Below are positions 50,453 to 61,572 of a stretch of 64,000 nt of DNA, in pieces. Both the position numbers and the translations under genes were made by a program. Origin of the DNA: Toxotes chatareus. Taxonomy: Eukaryota > Chordata > Actinopteri > Toxotidae. Under the pieces are notes generated by a model that was given only the letters and a program-made list of their open reading frames with translations, ran no database searches and was not told the origin of the DNA. The DNA lies in NCBI GenBank assembly GCA_016801885.1, contig CM028899.1, positions 18,057,501-18,121,500 of the forward strand, given 5' to 3'. How positions within the stretch are numbered: the stretch's first letter is position 1; every line of letters begins with the position of its first letter.

Positions 50453-53201
50453 TGTGTGTGTGTGTGTGTATGTATATATATCAGCAATTCTAATTAAAAT
50501 AACGTCATACTTGAAGGTATCAAAAAAAGCCATCTGTAGGCCACGTTTGTCCTGCAGAGACTGAAAACTTTGTAATGCACTTTTGTGCTTAAATGAAAGA
50601 GGAAGTTCTTTCTTTATCCTGGATTCAAATCTTTAATCTCCTCTGTTTGGGAAGAAATGCTGCATCATAAGCACACCATCTGAAGAGTTTTAACATGCTA
50701 TGGATTCCACCGTCTGCCATTTTTTTAATGTGAGATTAGTCCAGGAGTTTTTTTCTGTCTCCTCCAAATGTGCTAAATTCTTGTTCTATTTCATGGTATT
50801 GTGTTTTATGCACACCTGTGAAACACGTTGTGACTCTGGTTTTAAGGGTGCTTTGCTATTCAAATAACATTTACTTTCATAATTACTGCTAACATGACAT
50901 GTTAATATCTGTAAGCCTGTTCCTCCTGAAGTCCAACTCAGGTTAACAAAGTAAAACACTACAGATAGTGGTGCTTTGCATTGTTGAGATATGCTTTTAC
51001 CAGACAGCTGAGGTGTGAATTGTGTGAAGGATGATTATTTATAATGAGAATAATAAATATAAATGTATAAATATGAGAGATACTGTATTTCATACTGTTC
51101 CTTTCTTCCTCTGTTTCCCAGATCCGGTCAGAGTCTGGTGTACCAGGGGGTGGAATGACAGCTGGTTTGTCCTCTGCTCCTGCATGCGTTCGCGTTATCA
51201 TCCGAGACATAGCTGGAAAACACTCCTGGGACTCTGCTGTCCTCTACGGGCCTCCACCATGTTCCCCAACAAGCCCAGCACACACACTTTTAACACACAC
51301 ACAATCACCTCACAGTGCGAATCTTCATTTACGCACCTCTCCAGGAGGTCCACCTAAAAAGATGGGGTTGAGGAGAGAAGACAGCCAAGAGGACGGGCAA
51401 GAGGAGAGGGAGGCAGAGGAGGGAGGACGAGGCTTGGAAGGTGAGAGGCAAGAGTTTCAGGAAGAGGGGGAGGAGGAAGGGGAGGAGAGGAAAGTAGGTG
51501 AGGAGGAGAAGGGAGATCGAAGAGGAGGCAGAGACGGAGGAGATGGGGAGGAGGAGGAGCAGCAAGAAGAAGAGAAGGAGCAAAGAATGGATGGGGAGGT
51601 GGACCGGGTGGAGTCGGGCTTGGAACAGATTCTAGTTCCGCCATTGGCTAAACGTGTGTGTCGGGAGGCAGTGCCAGCGTGGGATTCACTAAGGGAAGGC
51701 GATGATGCACTGGATGAAATGCTGCAGTATCTGGGATACTCCAGTCCTGAGTGTCTACAGAGAGCAGGTATAAACACACACACACACACGTTTTCCTTAA
51801 TTCTTGACTGCCCCTCATTATTTAAAAAGATGAACCTGCATAATATAAGAACCAACATAGGAGTCTATATCTTGTTCTGAGGCTCTAAAGAGAGCAAAAC
51901 ACCAAACCTCGGTAGAATAATTCTGATTGGTCCCCATAGGCATGCCGCTCAACATCCCGGCCCCTCCTCCAGCTTGTGTTTCAGAGAAGCAGGAGAACGA
52001 TGTGATCAATGCCATCCTGAAGCAGAGTGCCGCTGAGAGAGAGTTTGTCCTTCATGTGCGTAGTCTTAAACCACTTTAATTTTCTATTTCTTCGTTCCTG
52101 TGGCGTCTTGATAAAGCGAATACTCAACTACTGGTATCTCCCAAGTGCAGTACTAGCAAGTGTATAGTTGGGCTAATACTAATTAGAAGTAATAATATGT
52201 TTCAGGAGGTAGCAGAAAGATCACCAGCTGATTTAGTCCTGCATCCAAACTAATTTTTAGCTAACTTTGTAATGTTTTAGAAATAATATCAAAGAAAAAG
52301 GCTCTCTGCTTTCTGCTGCTTCTCTAATCCAATCACAGTTTGATCTAGAATATTTAATGTGAAAGAATCAACCAGGTGTTTTCTTTCAGCCAAGGTTCTT
52401 ATTCCTTATCACTTCGAAATTACATGGTAGATTCTCTTAGATTGATTTTTTTCTTTCTTTGCATTTTTGTTTTTCATCTATTGAAGTGAAATGTTGAATG
52501 TTTCAGAGGGGTGAGGAGTTGAACATGAGGGCAGTGCAGCAGACTGAACCAGAGACCCAGACAACACAGTCAGCCTTCTACTACTGCAGACTACTGATCA
52601 ACATACTGGGACTCAACTCCTGGGAGAAGAGGTGAGACCAGGCACAGACAGACGAGTGCCCAAATAAAACTGGACTTTTTAATGCTGCGGTAGTTTGAGG
52701 CCCTGTGAAGGTAATCAGAATGTTCATGAGGACCGTCTTATATAGGGATTTTTTATTCTTCAGTTTACTTTTACCTTTATAAGAAAACATAAAGGGGAAA
52801 AAAAAAGAAAAATGAAAACACTATTTTTGAGTATTTTGTGCTTGAGGGCCAATGAATATGGAGTTTTCTACACAGAGGCTGTTTTTCAGGTTGCTGTAGG
52901 ACATGAACGGGCAGTCTTTTATTAATGTGTGTCTCCTCTAGAACAAACCGAATGCTTGTTGAATGCAAATGAGACAAAAATTTCAAGCTCAACAAAGTAT
53001 TTTGAGCTAATTAGATGCCACGTTTTTCCATTCACATGGCACAGCATTTCATCTTCTCAATGACTCTGGGTTAAAATACATAATGTCAAGGTATCACTTT
53101 AAATGTGTCTGGCCAGCTAATGGACACTCATCGCTCTTTATACTTTATCCAGGGAATTACACTGTCTGCATTCACCCTGCACAATGGACTCCTTAACACA
53201 C

Positions 53202-53232
<31 letters not shown>

Positions 53233-56200
53233 GCGTGTGTGTGTGTGCGTGTGCGCATAAGAGTGTGTGATAATGAGTATAGTACTCTATTGATCAAACT
53301 CAACCCATTTGGAGTTAGAATAAAAGGCAGTAGTTGAAGAAGAGAATGATGGAGGGAGACGTGGCAAATCAGAAAACAGGATGAGTAAGGCACACAGAGA
53401 TGTGGAAAGGGAATAATAAGCAAAAAAGAAATGGAGCCCAAATAATGTGAGTGAATATGGGGGGAAAAATGAGAAGGCTAGAGAAACAGAAAAAAAAGAG
53501 GATAGAAGGCTGAGAAGGAAAGATAAGAAGAGATTGTCTAATCATCTGTTATTGTCCCCTTATGTCTCTCCAGGTATTCATATGGGGACATTACAGACAG
53601 TAAGATACTGACAGTCACCCACGTGTGTGAATGCATGCGTGCGTGTGTGTCTGTGTCCCCTTTTATGCTTTTCCCTATAATCCAGGATGTAAATGGAGTC
53701 TTTCAGAGCTGAGAATGAGGCCATTACCAAGTATCAGTTTAATAAAGAGCAAATTGCTGTCTCTCTCTGTCTCTTTATCTCCCTCTCCTTTTCTCTTTTT
53801 TTTCCCTCTCTCTGAGAGTGAAAAGAATGATATGTCATTATCAGTCCACTCCAGGCTTCACTGTTCGAGTCTTGGTTTTATATCAGCGGTGCCGAGGTTG
53901 GTGGCTGGTCCCTGAGACATTTTGAAGGATCCCTGGACTAGTTGATCTGTATGAAAGGCTTTTGTTTTCATTATTATCTTTTATTACCTTTTCCTCTTTG
54001 GACCCTGGAAGTGGCAGTGACAGTAGCTGTGGAGAGCATGAGATGTTACATTTGCTCATTTACAGTATGGTAATAATAATATGCAGTAATCTATATTTGT
54101 AACAGCACAGTTTAGGCATCAGTATAGAAACAGAAATGCTTGTTGAATTGTGAAAAGGCATCTGAAATTGCTCATTTCTGAATCTGTCCGTCCAACGTTC
54201 ACAGCTACTCCATGCAGTGTTTGGCCAGGTGTGTTGAGCTGAGAGAGTAACCAGGATTTGAACTTCTGCTTTAAGCTTTCTGTCACTCGTACATCCAGTA
54301 AAGGCCGTCTGAAAATACAAGCCATTATCCCCATATTTAGAAGATTATGGTATCTTTCTCCTGTGTATGGCAACCAACTTTTCAACCCACTTTTGATTGT
54401 GGTTGTTCAGAGCAACCACCAACACTTTTGCCTTCAAATGCAGTCAGGAGACACACCATACAAGCTAGTTCTTTTCAAGCACACCCTTGCTTTTAGAGAT
54501 ATTGTTTTCACCCTCAAATCCAGTTCTAGTCACAAAGAGCAAGGGTGCATAAAGATTTACCTCATCCTTGTTGTAGTGTCTGACCTCTAGTAACAACTGT
54601 TGAAAATAAAAAGATTCAAATGTGAATAGAAATTTGTGAATAGGGCATAGGTTAGCATGGTTATTTAGTAACCTTGTTCCTACAGGTTCTTCATTCAGTA
54701 ATTGCCGGAGTCTTGTGATCTCTAAATCCTCCAAATTCTTCCTTATTAAATGTTTTTCCATTGCTTTCAAATGCAAAAATAACATCTGACAAATGGTGGA
54801 CTTGGCAGTGGTAGTTTTATATTTTTGTTGACCCGGTATCAGAGCCTCTAGCTGGCCTTTCTTTAAGGAGTTTGCCAGTCAGTTGTATTTATTATTAACA
54901 AGCAAAATGTATGTTACAAAGTCCATGCACACAGCCATTGGAGGTCAGTTTTTTTGATTCAGCATTACTATAAAGAGTTTATTATTATGACTGTGAAAAG
55001 GGCCCATTTCCAATTTCTCATACTGGAGGATTGAAAATTGAAAAGGGAACAAGCTAATTTCTTACCAGACCATATACTTTACTGACCTACAAGCTCTTTG
55101 GTGAATCATTCTTATGCTGATGGAGGCAATGCTCTGCAATCTATGTGTGTGGGAAATCTGCTGAATTAGACCACTGCTCAGAGCCTGACATAAGAGAACA
55201 TTTTTCTCAGTACAAAGCTACCCAAAGGTCTTTTGAACTGAGTTGAGAATATAAGACCAAATTTCTTTTTTAAAAAAATGTTCATTTACTGTGTATTTTA
55301 AAACGTCAAACATTCATTTTCACTTGGCTATGAATAAAGTCTTCTTTGTGTTGTTTTGTTTTTCTGGTCCTTTTCACCAGAAGTCCTGCCAGCTCTACTT
55401 CACTCGTCTTATTAGCTGGCACGGGATTGGTCATTGTTTTTTTTTTGTTTTTTTGTTTTTTTGTTTTTTTCCAGGAAACAGTGACAAAAACAGGCAACCA
55501 GCCAATTAGGAGAGATGAGGGTAGTATCCAGATAATGGTGGAAAGGAAGATTTAGCCATAACTTTGGATAATGATTCCTAACCTGTGCGTGTCTGTGTTT
55601 TGCAGGAGTAACTTTCATTTGTTGAGGAAGAATGAGAAGTTACTGAGAGAGCTGAAGAACCTGGACTCAAGGCAGTGGTAAGAAAATATAAAAAAGTCAA
55701 GCACCTCTTGTCCTTTAGTGCATTCCTCCATCCATCTCCTCTTTTCGATATTCTCATTCAGGTTTTTGTCAGTTCAGGATTTGAATTCTCCCTTCTTTTT
55801 CACAATTCTTTCATTTATTCCCTCTTTCATTCTGCTCTAAATGGGATACAGCAGAGTGCTATTGTCCCTAAGACATTCAGAGTTCTTTAAATATTGATTT
55901 AAGTGCAGTTTTAAAACTCAGACATGGACTGTTGGGTTCTTAGATTCAGTAACAGCTATGCTTTGCCCTATTCCACCGCATCCCGTAGTGGCATCCCGTT
56001 CCACTGTGAAGTTATTATACCTCTACCCCTTGTATCTTTCTTTGGGAAGTACTTGCATAAAGCTTTGGTAAAGTAATAAACTCATAGAAATTGGTACAAT
56101 AAATGTCACCACTGTAGCAAATCATTTTCCACTAGTTGCCATGTTGGTCACCATTGTTTTGCTTTTCCTTCGTTCTCTTCCAGCCGTGAGACCCATAAAA

Positions 56201-59200
56201 TAGCTGTATTTTATGTAGCTGAAGGCCAAGAAGACAAACACTCCATACTCACCAACACAACGGGCAGCCAGGCTTATGAAGACTTTGTCTCTGGACTAGG
56301 CTGGGAGGTAAGAACACATTTGTTCAGATAATCTTAAATGTGCTGACGTTGTTTGTCTCCTTCACACAATCAAATTGTACATTTAGCTTTAGATTGTTTC
56401 CTTGACATTTTCTAAATTGATTGCATTTGCATCTAGTTATCTGCTCTGCAACTAATATTTTAATCATCGTCATGTTATTAATGATTAAACTGGTTAAATA
56501 TTGTCCCTCTGAGAAGTTTTAGCTGACTTACATAATCACATTTTTTGTTCTTTTTAATATGTCAACATTTTATCTTGGTTTGCTGGTTAGTGAGTTCAGA
56601 GGAAGTCTGGTTTGATTATTTTTCTATTCTAGGCTTTGATAGAGGATAGAAAGGGAGTTACTATTTTTAATGTGTCCTGCATGTTGTGTATGGGACACGT
56701 AGGTGGACCTCACCACTCACTGTGGCTTCATGGGAGGTCTCCAGAGGAATCGCAGTACAGGCCAGACCACACCTTACTACGCCACTTCTACTACCGAGGT
56801 TATCTACCATGTCTCCACCCGCATGCCCCACGACCAGGACCACAACCTCACCAAGAAGGTAACACACACCTGTCTGAGTGGTGCTTGGTCATCTAGGGGC
56901 GTTGATGGAAGTAAAGGAGTTCATAGTGTTCACTCTACTCTGTCCACTTATTGGAAGAGCAGCTAGTTACCTGTGTGTTGCTGGGTGATTTTGAACAACA
57001 CACAAACTCTGTGACCTTTCAAAAGTTTCAAACTTTCATTACAGTTGGATAGAACCTTACCTACTTTCTGTCTGTATCCATCTGTTTATCCTCTAGCTAT
57101 TACCCTCTCACAAACGGCAGCAATGTGTGTGTCTGTGTGGTGTAACTAGTAATAATAAGGACCCTTTTTTCTTGCTCTAATATCAGTACTTTTATTTAAT
57201 GAGGGCAAATAAGAAATAAGTGCAATAAGAGGAGTAGAAGAAAAAAGCCTCTCCTCTTCTCCCCATCTGACCTTTCCCTCCTTCCCACTCCGCTCTTTGC
57301 CTGAGAGTGACATTGCAAATGACCACAAGTCGCTGCACACACACACACACACGCACGCACACATACACACAGACACCAATCTGTTGATGTCAATGTTTCT
57401 ACAGCACGCCAATGTTTCCAATAATTCTTAGCAGTAATCACGTCTGTGTTTGTGCATGGTGTGGACTTGTATCAGTGTCTAGGCAGGCAGGTTTATTGTG
57501 TATCTATGCATGTGTATGTGTATGTGTGCGTGTGTGTGCACACCTGTCAACCCCCAGGCACTGGGCGCTCTGCACATGGCCATAATGTCCTTTTAATCAG
57601 ATCATACTTCCTGCTTCTCGGCCTATCACGTCGCTGCAGGCTCCTGATTGGATTATCAGCGCCTGGTCCGACACGATCCGTCTCCCTGATCAGCTGATGG
57701 CCCCATCAAACACGCATACTCACATATACACACACACGCACACACACTATAAACCTGTTTAACGTGACACAAACACACATCCACAAAGGGCTTCATTCAC
57801 ATCAGTCTGCACAAATAACCGACACCACTATAAATTTGCGCTGCTGCTGGACACAGAACCACACATTCACGTTAGTTAACACACACAAACACACAGGCTT
57901 ACAAACACATACACACACAGTTTGACAAATGTGTCCACAAGGAGGTTAAACTGACAGACATACACATGTCCATACTGGCAGGCATTTATCATCCACCCTC
58001 CTGCACACACACACACACACACACAGAGCAATAGACACCGCAGTGTGGTTTTAGTCCATTGCAGGGCATTTGTCCAGTTCTCGGTGTGTTCTGGTCCCGT
58101 TCATACCACATCTGCTTGAAACATGATTAAAAGGATTAAAGCTACATTTAAAACAGCGATCCAGCTCAGAGAAGCACATCAGACACTAAGACTCCACTTT
58201 GCCTTATTAGACTGTGTCATCTAATTGTTCTGACACCCAAAAATACAGCTTAAAGCTCATAATTCTCACGCTCCAAATGCAATAATGGCAGAGCCCTTCA
58301 GTTCTCAGTATCACTGTGAGTTGTGTGTCTTGCTGACACTTTGAATTGCAAGTACCGTCAGAGGAAAGTGCCTCTAAAAGATTTATTTTAAGCAGAATAC
58401 ATCTCTATTCCTCACATATTTCCCTAACTCTGCTTCATATATCAATGTTAATTAGCCCTATAACTCAGTGCAGTCAGGTAAATTCATGTAGAGTCATTAT
58501 GGCAAGTGGGTGAAGTAACTTCCAAACATGATGAATAAGGTAACAAGTTCTCAAGGCCTCCATATTAATGTATTCCACCTCAGGCTTATATGAGAGTTGA
58601 GTGAGTTGTGTGTGTAAAAATAAAAATACATCTTGGTATTGGTGTAATGTGGCACAGCACAAATCCCTTCACATTATGCAGACAAATTATATGTTTTTAC
58701 AAACTGTGACAAAGTACACAGCTGATTCCAGTTAAAGACACATTTAAAGGGAAATATCTTGTGTCTGTCTGAAGGCCAAGGCCAAGAGCAGCAGCCATCT
58801 GAAGGTGTAACACACCAGACAAGTAGAGAAATGTCTGTGCGGGGAGGTGTGTGTGTGTGTGTGTTTTGGCAGACATCAAGGTTAATCACAGAGCTGTCAC
58901 CAGCCCTGACTGTAGTCCCCTGACTGAACGTGAAACACACACATGCACACAGCGTCAGACCCGATCCCATCTGTCTTACAGCCCTTACTCCATCTTTCTG
59001 GAGCTTCACTCTGTCTTCGCGTCCACTCTCCATCTTCACACACTCACTCCATCACCCTCAGGGTCACCTATATCACATACACGCACAAAATCAAAAGCCT
59101 TGGGTTTATGATGGATTCAGCCTATCTAGTTCATTGTGCGAGATCCTCTGCGTGTGCGTGTATGTCTGTGTCTGGCATGGACTCAGATTGGGTTGTTTAT

Positions 59201-61188
59201 GAAGTGCAAAGGAAAATGTGAGACATTTATTCCATTTTGATTCTAGTATTAATGTTTCTTTTCCGCTCCGTCCTCTTCCCGCTTGCCTCCACACCTCCAG
59301 CTGAGACACCTGGGAAATGACGAGGTCCACATCGTCTGGTCAGAACATTCCAGAGACTACCGTCGAGGAATCATCCCCACAGAGTTTGGAGATGTGCTAA
59401 TCATCATCTACCCCATGAAGAACCACATGTACTCCATCCATATTCTCAAAAAGCCAGAGGTAAACAGTGTTCACTGTTTTGACTCCGGACTCAAACTGCC
59501 AGTTGTCAATATTTTGTGTAATTACTCAGCATCTACACTTCAGTGTTTCCCCAGAATCTTTATTATGGGGTGAAAATGCCTGTGAAACAACAAGACATTT
59601 AAACTCATCATTAAAACCCAGGATGATAATTCAGTTCCCCTCTGGGCCAATCAGTAAAAACTATACCTGTAACCCATTGTGGAAATGTAGTTTTAGTGTG
59701 TATCTGTGTCCAGTAAGTGTAATTTTTAGCCCTGCTAGCAGCACGACTGTGGATGTTGGTTGGCCAGTCCGGTCATGTCGTGCAGGCTCGCATAGCTCAA
59801 CATCTAGCTGATGGATTTTCTCGAAATGTGGTACTTTCATGGTCCTGAATCCGCCTAACTTTGATGATCACCTGACTTATCCTCCAGAGCCACCATGAGG
59901 ATTTTCATCAAAATGTCTCAACTGCGTGTCTTGCCAGGAAATGGGTGCAAGCGTTCATCTCCCCCTTTAGGATAAAATGTAATCAACTGTAATTGTAAAC
60001 TTTAAATTTAGCGCCATCATCGGGTCAGAATTTTAGTTCAAAAATAAATTGCTGGATCTCGGGAGGATAATATAATTTTATTTATGACCTAATACCTGCA
60101 AAAGTCATACCTTTAAGCCTCAGCTGTATTTTGTATTTTTGCTGATTTGAAACATGTTATCAAGCAAACGCACTAAACTAAGATGGTGAACATGGGAAAC
60201 ACAATGTCTGCTAAACATCAACACGTTAGCATCGGTGATTTTAGCATGTTAGCATTTAGACGTTGGCCGCTATCTTTGTTGTATTGACTGATAATTGTTG
60301 CAGCCGTTACGTGGATGCTAGAGCTTTTATATTGTATGTATTTGGAGAGTGAGTTGGGAAGGAATACAACTCCACAAACACACAGTGTTTTGGTTCATAA
60401 TTTTATGTTTCCTACCAGACTACACAGATATGCATCCAGATTGACTAACAATCCTAGAGAGAGTCTTGCCCCGAGTCTTGTTGCTCTGGTTAATGTATCA
60501 GTCTAAAACACACAGACGTTAATACCACAGCACTGATAGCATAACTCTATTTCAAACAAGACCTAACACAATAAAATGCTGTTTTTTCTCTGTATGACAT
60601 AGATACCACAGCACTAATAACATAACCTTATTCCGTTTCATTCATTCTACAAGCAAAATATTGAATTATCATGAATCCAAAAAGAAGTTAGATAAGATAT
60701 TCTCCGTGTTGTTGTCCTGAAAGCACTGTATTCAGTCATAGAGTGCATGGCTTGGAGACCTGGTCTACAAACAAATTCAATAAAAAGTCTGACATTATTC
60801 TCTTTGGTGGATTCCACAAGCAAAGTATTGAATTAAATCAAAAAACCATAAGCTGAATAAAATAGTATATCATTAAAAAAAACTGTCATGTCAGTCATTA
60901 CTTGTCAGGCCAGGCTAAGGTTGTCCTGTTTCATAATATTACATACAGTTTTGTCTGATAGGCTTCCATAGGCAGTAGGTTCATTAACCACAAATAAAAA
61001 ATAGAGTTGTTTTTCATGTTCAACGCCTGTTTCATTACTTGCGTTTTTTTTTGTCTGTAGGTGCCGTTCTTTGGTCCGCTGTTTGACGGTGCCATAGTGG
61101 ACATGAAGATTTTGCCCACCATGGTCAGGGCCACAGCCATCAACGCCAGTCGAGCTCTCAAATCCCTCATACCTCTATACCAGAACTT
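21703..61188 (+). CDS. ralgapa1: Ral GTPase-activating protein alpha-1; 3' end outside window
   Basis: Catalytic subunit of the RalGAP complex (with RALGAPB) that inactivates RalA/RalB, controlling exocytosis and downstream of Akt/insulin (family knowledge). Exon starts: 21703, 24694, 24935, 25428, 25893, 26149, 26598, 27121, 27396, 27879, 28490, 28956, 29171, 29435, 30102, 30652, 30980, 34885, 40241, 40448, 41062, 41824, 42110, 42386, 42755, 43468, 43733, 44869, 45506, 47238, 47489, 47662, 48126, 49410, 49698, 51122, 51940, 52507, 55606, 56184, 56703, 59301, 61061. All 43 keep phase, giving 6320 coding bases (about 2106 aa) without optional parts. The start is MFSKKPHGDVKKSTQKVLD, as in mammals. 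Identity with RALGAPA1 rather than RALGAPA2 is judged from IVIENAE, the HSNTSTLTEREPSSSSLCS block, RPIDDPGVPSEWTSPAS and adjacency to brms1l. Roughly the last 50 residues lie right of the window. Confidence 0.96.
22399..22427 (+). repeat. T19-G10 homopolymer junction
   Basis: Nineteen T followed by ten G, in ralgapa1 intron 1. Such tracts are often length-variable or misassembled. Confidence 0.8.
22706..22770 (+). repeat. Compound (TG)n(AG)n microsatellite
   Basis: About 24 TG units followed by about 9 AG units in ralgapa1 intron 1. Confidence 0.95.
24186..24227 (+). CDS. ralgapa1: Candidate 42-base cassette exon of ralgapa1
   Basis: A pyrimidine-rich tract and ACAG acceptor precede, and GTAAAC follows. 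Entry and exit are both phase 1, so inclusion would add ASNVEEEIKSRTHE after IVI without shifting frame. I recall no such segment in mammalian RALGAPA1/2, so it may be a chance or lineage-specific microexon. Confidence 0.35.
24694..31144 (+). CDS. ralgapa1: N-terminal helical-repeat region of RalGAP-alpha1
   Basis: Sixteen exons ending 24804, 24984, 25485, 25936, 26326, 26713, 27259, 27604, 28202, 28669, 29027, 29319, 29555, 30248, 30742 and 31144. They encode the helical N-terminal half, with HIYYVFFENFVTIE, KILQLLPERIQSRWQFHSIG, RWLVSFWLEP and ISRELWDDLLSVLSSLT highly conserved. Two Ser/Gly-rich linkers interrupt it: 27879-28060, expanded relative to mammals, and 30980-31144 (SFSKGWSRDQPGQ...RQRSATT). 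The second is a basic Ser/Thr segment near known Akt-type phosphosites in the family; which residues are used here is not visible. Confidence 0.93.
32521..32667 (+). CDS. ralgapa1: In-phase 147-base optional exon of ralgapa1
   Basis: Preceded by a long pyrimidine tract with a TCAG acceptor and followed by a GTACAC donor. Both ends are phase 1, matching the exon ending at 31144 and that starting at 34885. It adds 49 residues, including SAFIRSAKSAPALAPPLP and a HHHH run. Coding quality looks real (no stops, Ser/Pro-rich like its neighbours), but it may be alternatively spliced. Confidence 0.65.
34885..36765 (+). CDS. ralgapa1: Giant ralgapa1 exon with two in-phase donors
   Basis: Opens in phase 1 with DLEDPPITLTSRSSRMRHSSQSDE and reads through SSSASDIMEPFIAERVK, which matches the mammalian linker. 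A donor GTGAAG at 35089 ends a short form (204 bases). The frame also stays open to a second donor GTGAGG at 36766 (1881 bases, 627 codons). Both donors are phase 1 and join 40241 in frame. The 559-residue extension is Ser/Gly/Glu-rich and disordered-looking, with more structured-looking islands (SGYDQFWHQIAAQS, DDLFSSIRDYLTH, DASLRDLYSHVLGYFG). Confidence 0.8.
37521..37534 (+). promoter_or_regulatory. CTCF-like binding motif
   Basis: CCACTAGAGGGCAG fits the vertebrate CTCF core CCASYAGRKGGCR at every position. It lies inside the intron after the giant exon. Occupancy is unknown, and the motif can also be carried by dispersed repeats. Confidence 0.55.
39661..39683 (+). repeat. Poly(T) tract
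   Basis: Twenty-three T residues in the intron after the giant exon. Confidence 0.9.
40241..49817 (+). CDS. ralgapa1: Central and second helical region of RalGAP-alpha1
   Basis: Seventeen exons, ending 40365 (or 40371), 40682, 41247, 41994, 42303, 42484, 42910, 43596, 43858, 44927, 45614, 47348, 47557, 47799, 48309, 49528 and 49817. The first part is a Ser/Pro linker with RPIDDPGVPSEWTSPAS and ESASPMHSLGGSRSQTPSP. Helical sequence follows: GWHADVATVMWRRMLGIL, HAYKLICRIMKRRQDVSPN, CSLGIWLCEELAHG and VVSLLLCLLDWVMALP. The exon ending near 40365 has two possible phase-0 donors differing by two codons. Confidence 0.92.
44940..45027 (+). repeat. GTGTGC-type microsatellite
   Basis: Irregular GTGTGC/GTGTGT/GCATGT units begin 13 bases after the donor of the exon ending at 44927. 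Confidence 0.9.
45040..45185 (+). repeat. Dispersed fish repeat, copy A
   Basis: Contains TCCTCACAACTTCAAAGG followed by TTGAGACTTGGTTTAGGATT and GGTTAGGGTTAAGG-like text. It is inverted relative to the copy at 48480-48610. The family is common in teleost introns in my memory, without a firm name. Confidence 0.55.
48480..48610 (-). repeat. Dispersed fish repeat, copy B (inverted)
   Basis: Its reverse complement carries TCCTCACAACTTCAAAGG, TTGAGGGTTAAGACTTGG and GGTTCAGGTTAG in the same order as copy A at 45040-45185, 3.3 kb upstream. Confidence 0.55.
50419..50469 (+). repeat. (TG)n microsatellite flanked by AT alternation
   Basis: About 25 TG units with one interruption, bordered by TATATATA on both sides. 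Intronic in ralgapa1. Confidence 0.95.
51122..51767 (+). CDS. ralgapa1: ralgapa1 exon with expanded Glu/Gly/Arg-rich insert
   Basis: The flanks are conserved (VRVIIRDIAGKHSWDSAVLYGPPP at the start, DALDEMLQYLGYSSPECLQR at the end). Positions 51355-51600 encode an 80-residue acidic run of E, G, R and Q from a purine-rich GA tract. Mammals have a shorter, less repetitive linker at this point. No frame break is present. Confidence 0.9.
51940..61188 (+). CDS. ralgapa1: C-terminal RapGAP (Ral-GAP) domain exons
   Basis: Exons 51940-52055, 52507-52631, 55606-55677, 56184-56307, 56703-56858, 59301-59459 and 61061-61188. The domain proper starts near HKIAVFYVAEGQEDKHSIL and continues through GSQAYEDFVSGLGWEV, TTPYYATSTTEVIYHVSTRMP, LRHLGNDEVHIVWSEH and PFFGPLFDGAIV. 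In the RapGAP family the Asn in the HLGND segment is the catalytic Asn thumb, and it is intact. The final exon in view ends phase 2 after IPLYQN and continues outside the window. Confidence 0.94.
52632..55605 (+). other. ralgapa1 intron, no gene seen
   Basis: A 3-kb intron with a GT/GC microsatellite at 53204-53256 and a T-rich tract at 55437-55470. The open frames inside (for example on the minus strand at 54465-54785) show no recognisable family or splice context. Confidence 0.6.
53204..53256 (+). repeat. GT/GC microsatellite
   Basis: Alternating GT with GC interruptions, intronic in ralgapa1. Confidence 0.95.
56859..59300 (+). other. ralgapa1 intron rich in CA microsatellites
   Basis: Multiple short CA tracts lie between 57340 and 58030 and a GT tract near 58848-58863. 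No coding exon was seen, and the phase-0 junction from 56858 to 59301 is complete without one. Confidence 0.6.
59730..60290 (+). repeat. Dispersed repeat typical of percomorph fish genomes
   Basis: The string of motifs (a TTTGATGATC..CTGACTTATCCTCCAGAGCCACCA-like segment, GCGCCATCATCGGGTCA, ACTAAGATGGTGAACATGG, GCATGTTAGCATTTAG) is one I recognise from many teleost introns and intergenic regions. Its class is uncertain. It lies in the intron before the last ralgapa1 exon in view. Confidence 0.55.
60520..60870 (+). repeat. Degenerate duplicated segments in ralgapa1 intron
   Basis: ATACCACAGCACT..ATA.CATAAC occurs near 60521 and again near 60602. CACAAGCAAAGTATTGAATT near 60814 echoes TACAAGCAAAATATTGAATT near 60648. 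It looks like an old duplication or remnant of an unidentified repeat. Confidence 0.45.
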
Positions 61189-61197
61189 GTATCCTTT
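61189..61197 (+). other. U12-type 5' splice site ending the last visible ralgapa1 exon
   Basis: The intron begins GTATCCTTT, an exact match to the minor-spliceosome donor consensus RTATCCTTT. The exon ends AAC TT (phase 2), as expected from family sequence QN(F/L)Y. The partner acceptor is outside the window or not identified. Confidence 0.8.
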
Positions 61198-61571
61198 GAA
61201 AACCCTACTCAGAACATGCAAAACCAAGATCAGACACCAAAGGTATGTACAGAAGCCTTTATTCATTAACACCTCATGCTCAGCTCTTTAATAATTAGTT
61301 GTTTGTAGGCTTTGCTTACCTACTTTAAGTTGTTAGAATACATCTATGCTGTTGTGTGGGCTGTTGAAATCCTTGCTCATGTATGTGTGAGTGAGAATGT
61401 TGGTTATCACTCAGCTCAAGTGTTAAGAATAGCAAATCAATGTCCAGTGGTGTTTGGCTTTCAGAATATAAGTGCTAGTGTGATAGAGCTGTATTTAGTG
61501 GGCTCTGAAGTGCTATATATCAAGTGTGTGTGTTTGTCGTGCACAGCCAGGCACATAAAGTTGGGAACGAC

Positions 61572-61572
61572 T

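Noticed and set aside
50401..50480. CRISPR-like or tandem array
   Set aside because: Simple dinucleotide microsatellite with no spacers, in a vertebrate intron.
51354..51858. Several long minus-strand frames rich in Ser, Leu and Pro
   Set aside because: Antisense of the GA-rich coding tract; composition alone explains the lack of stops.
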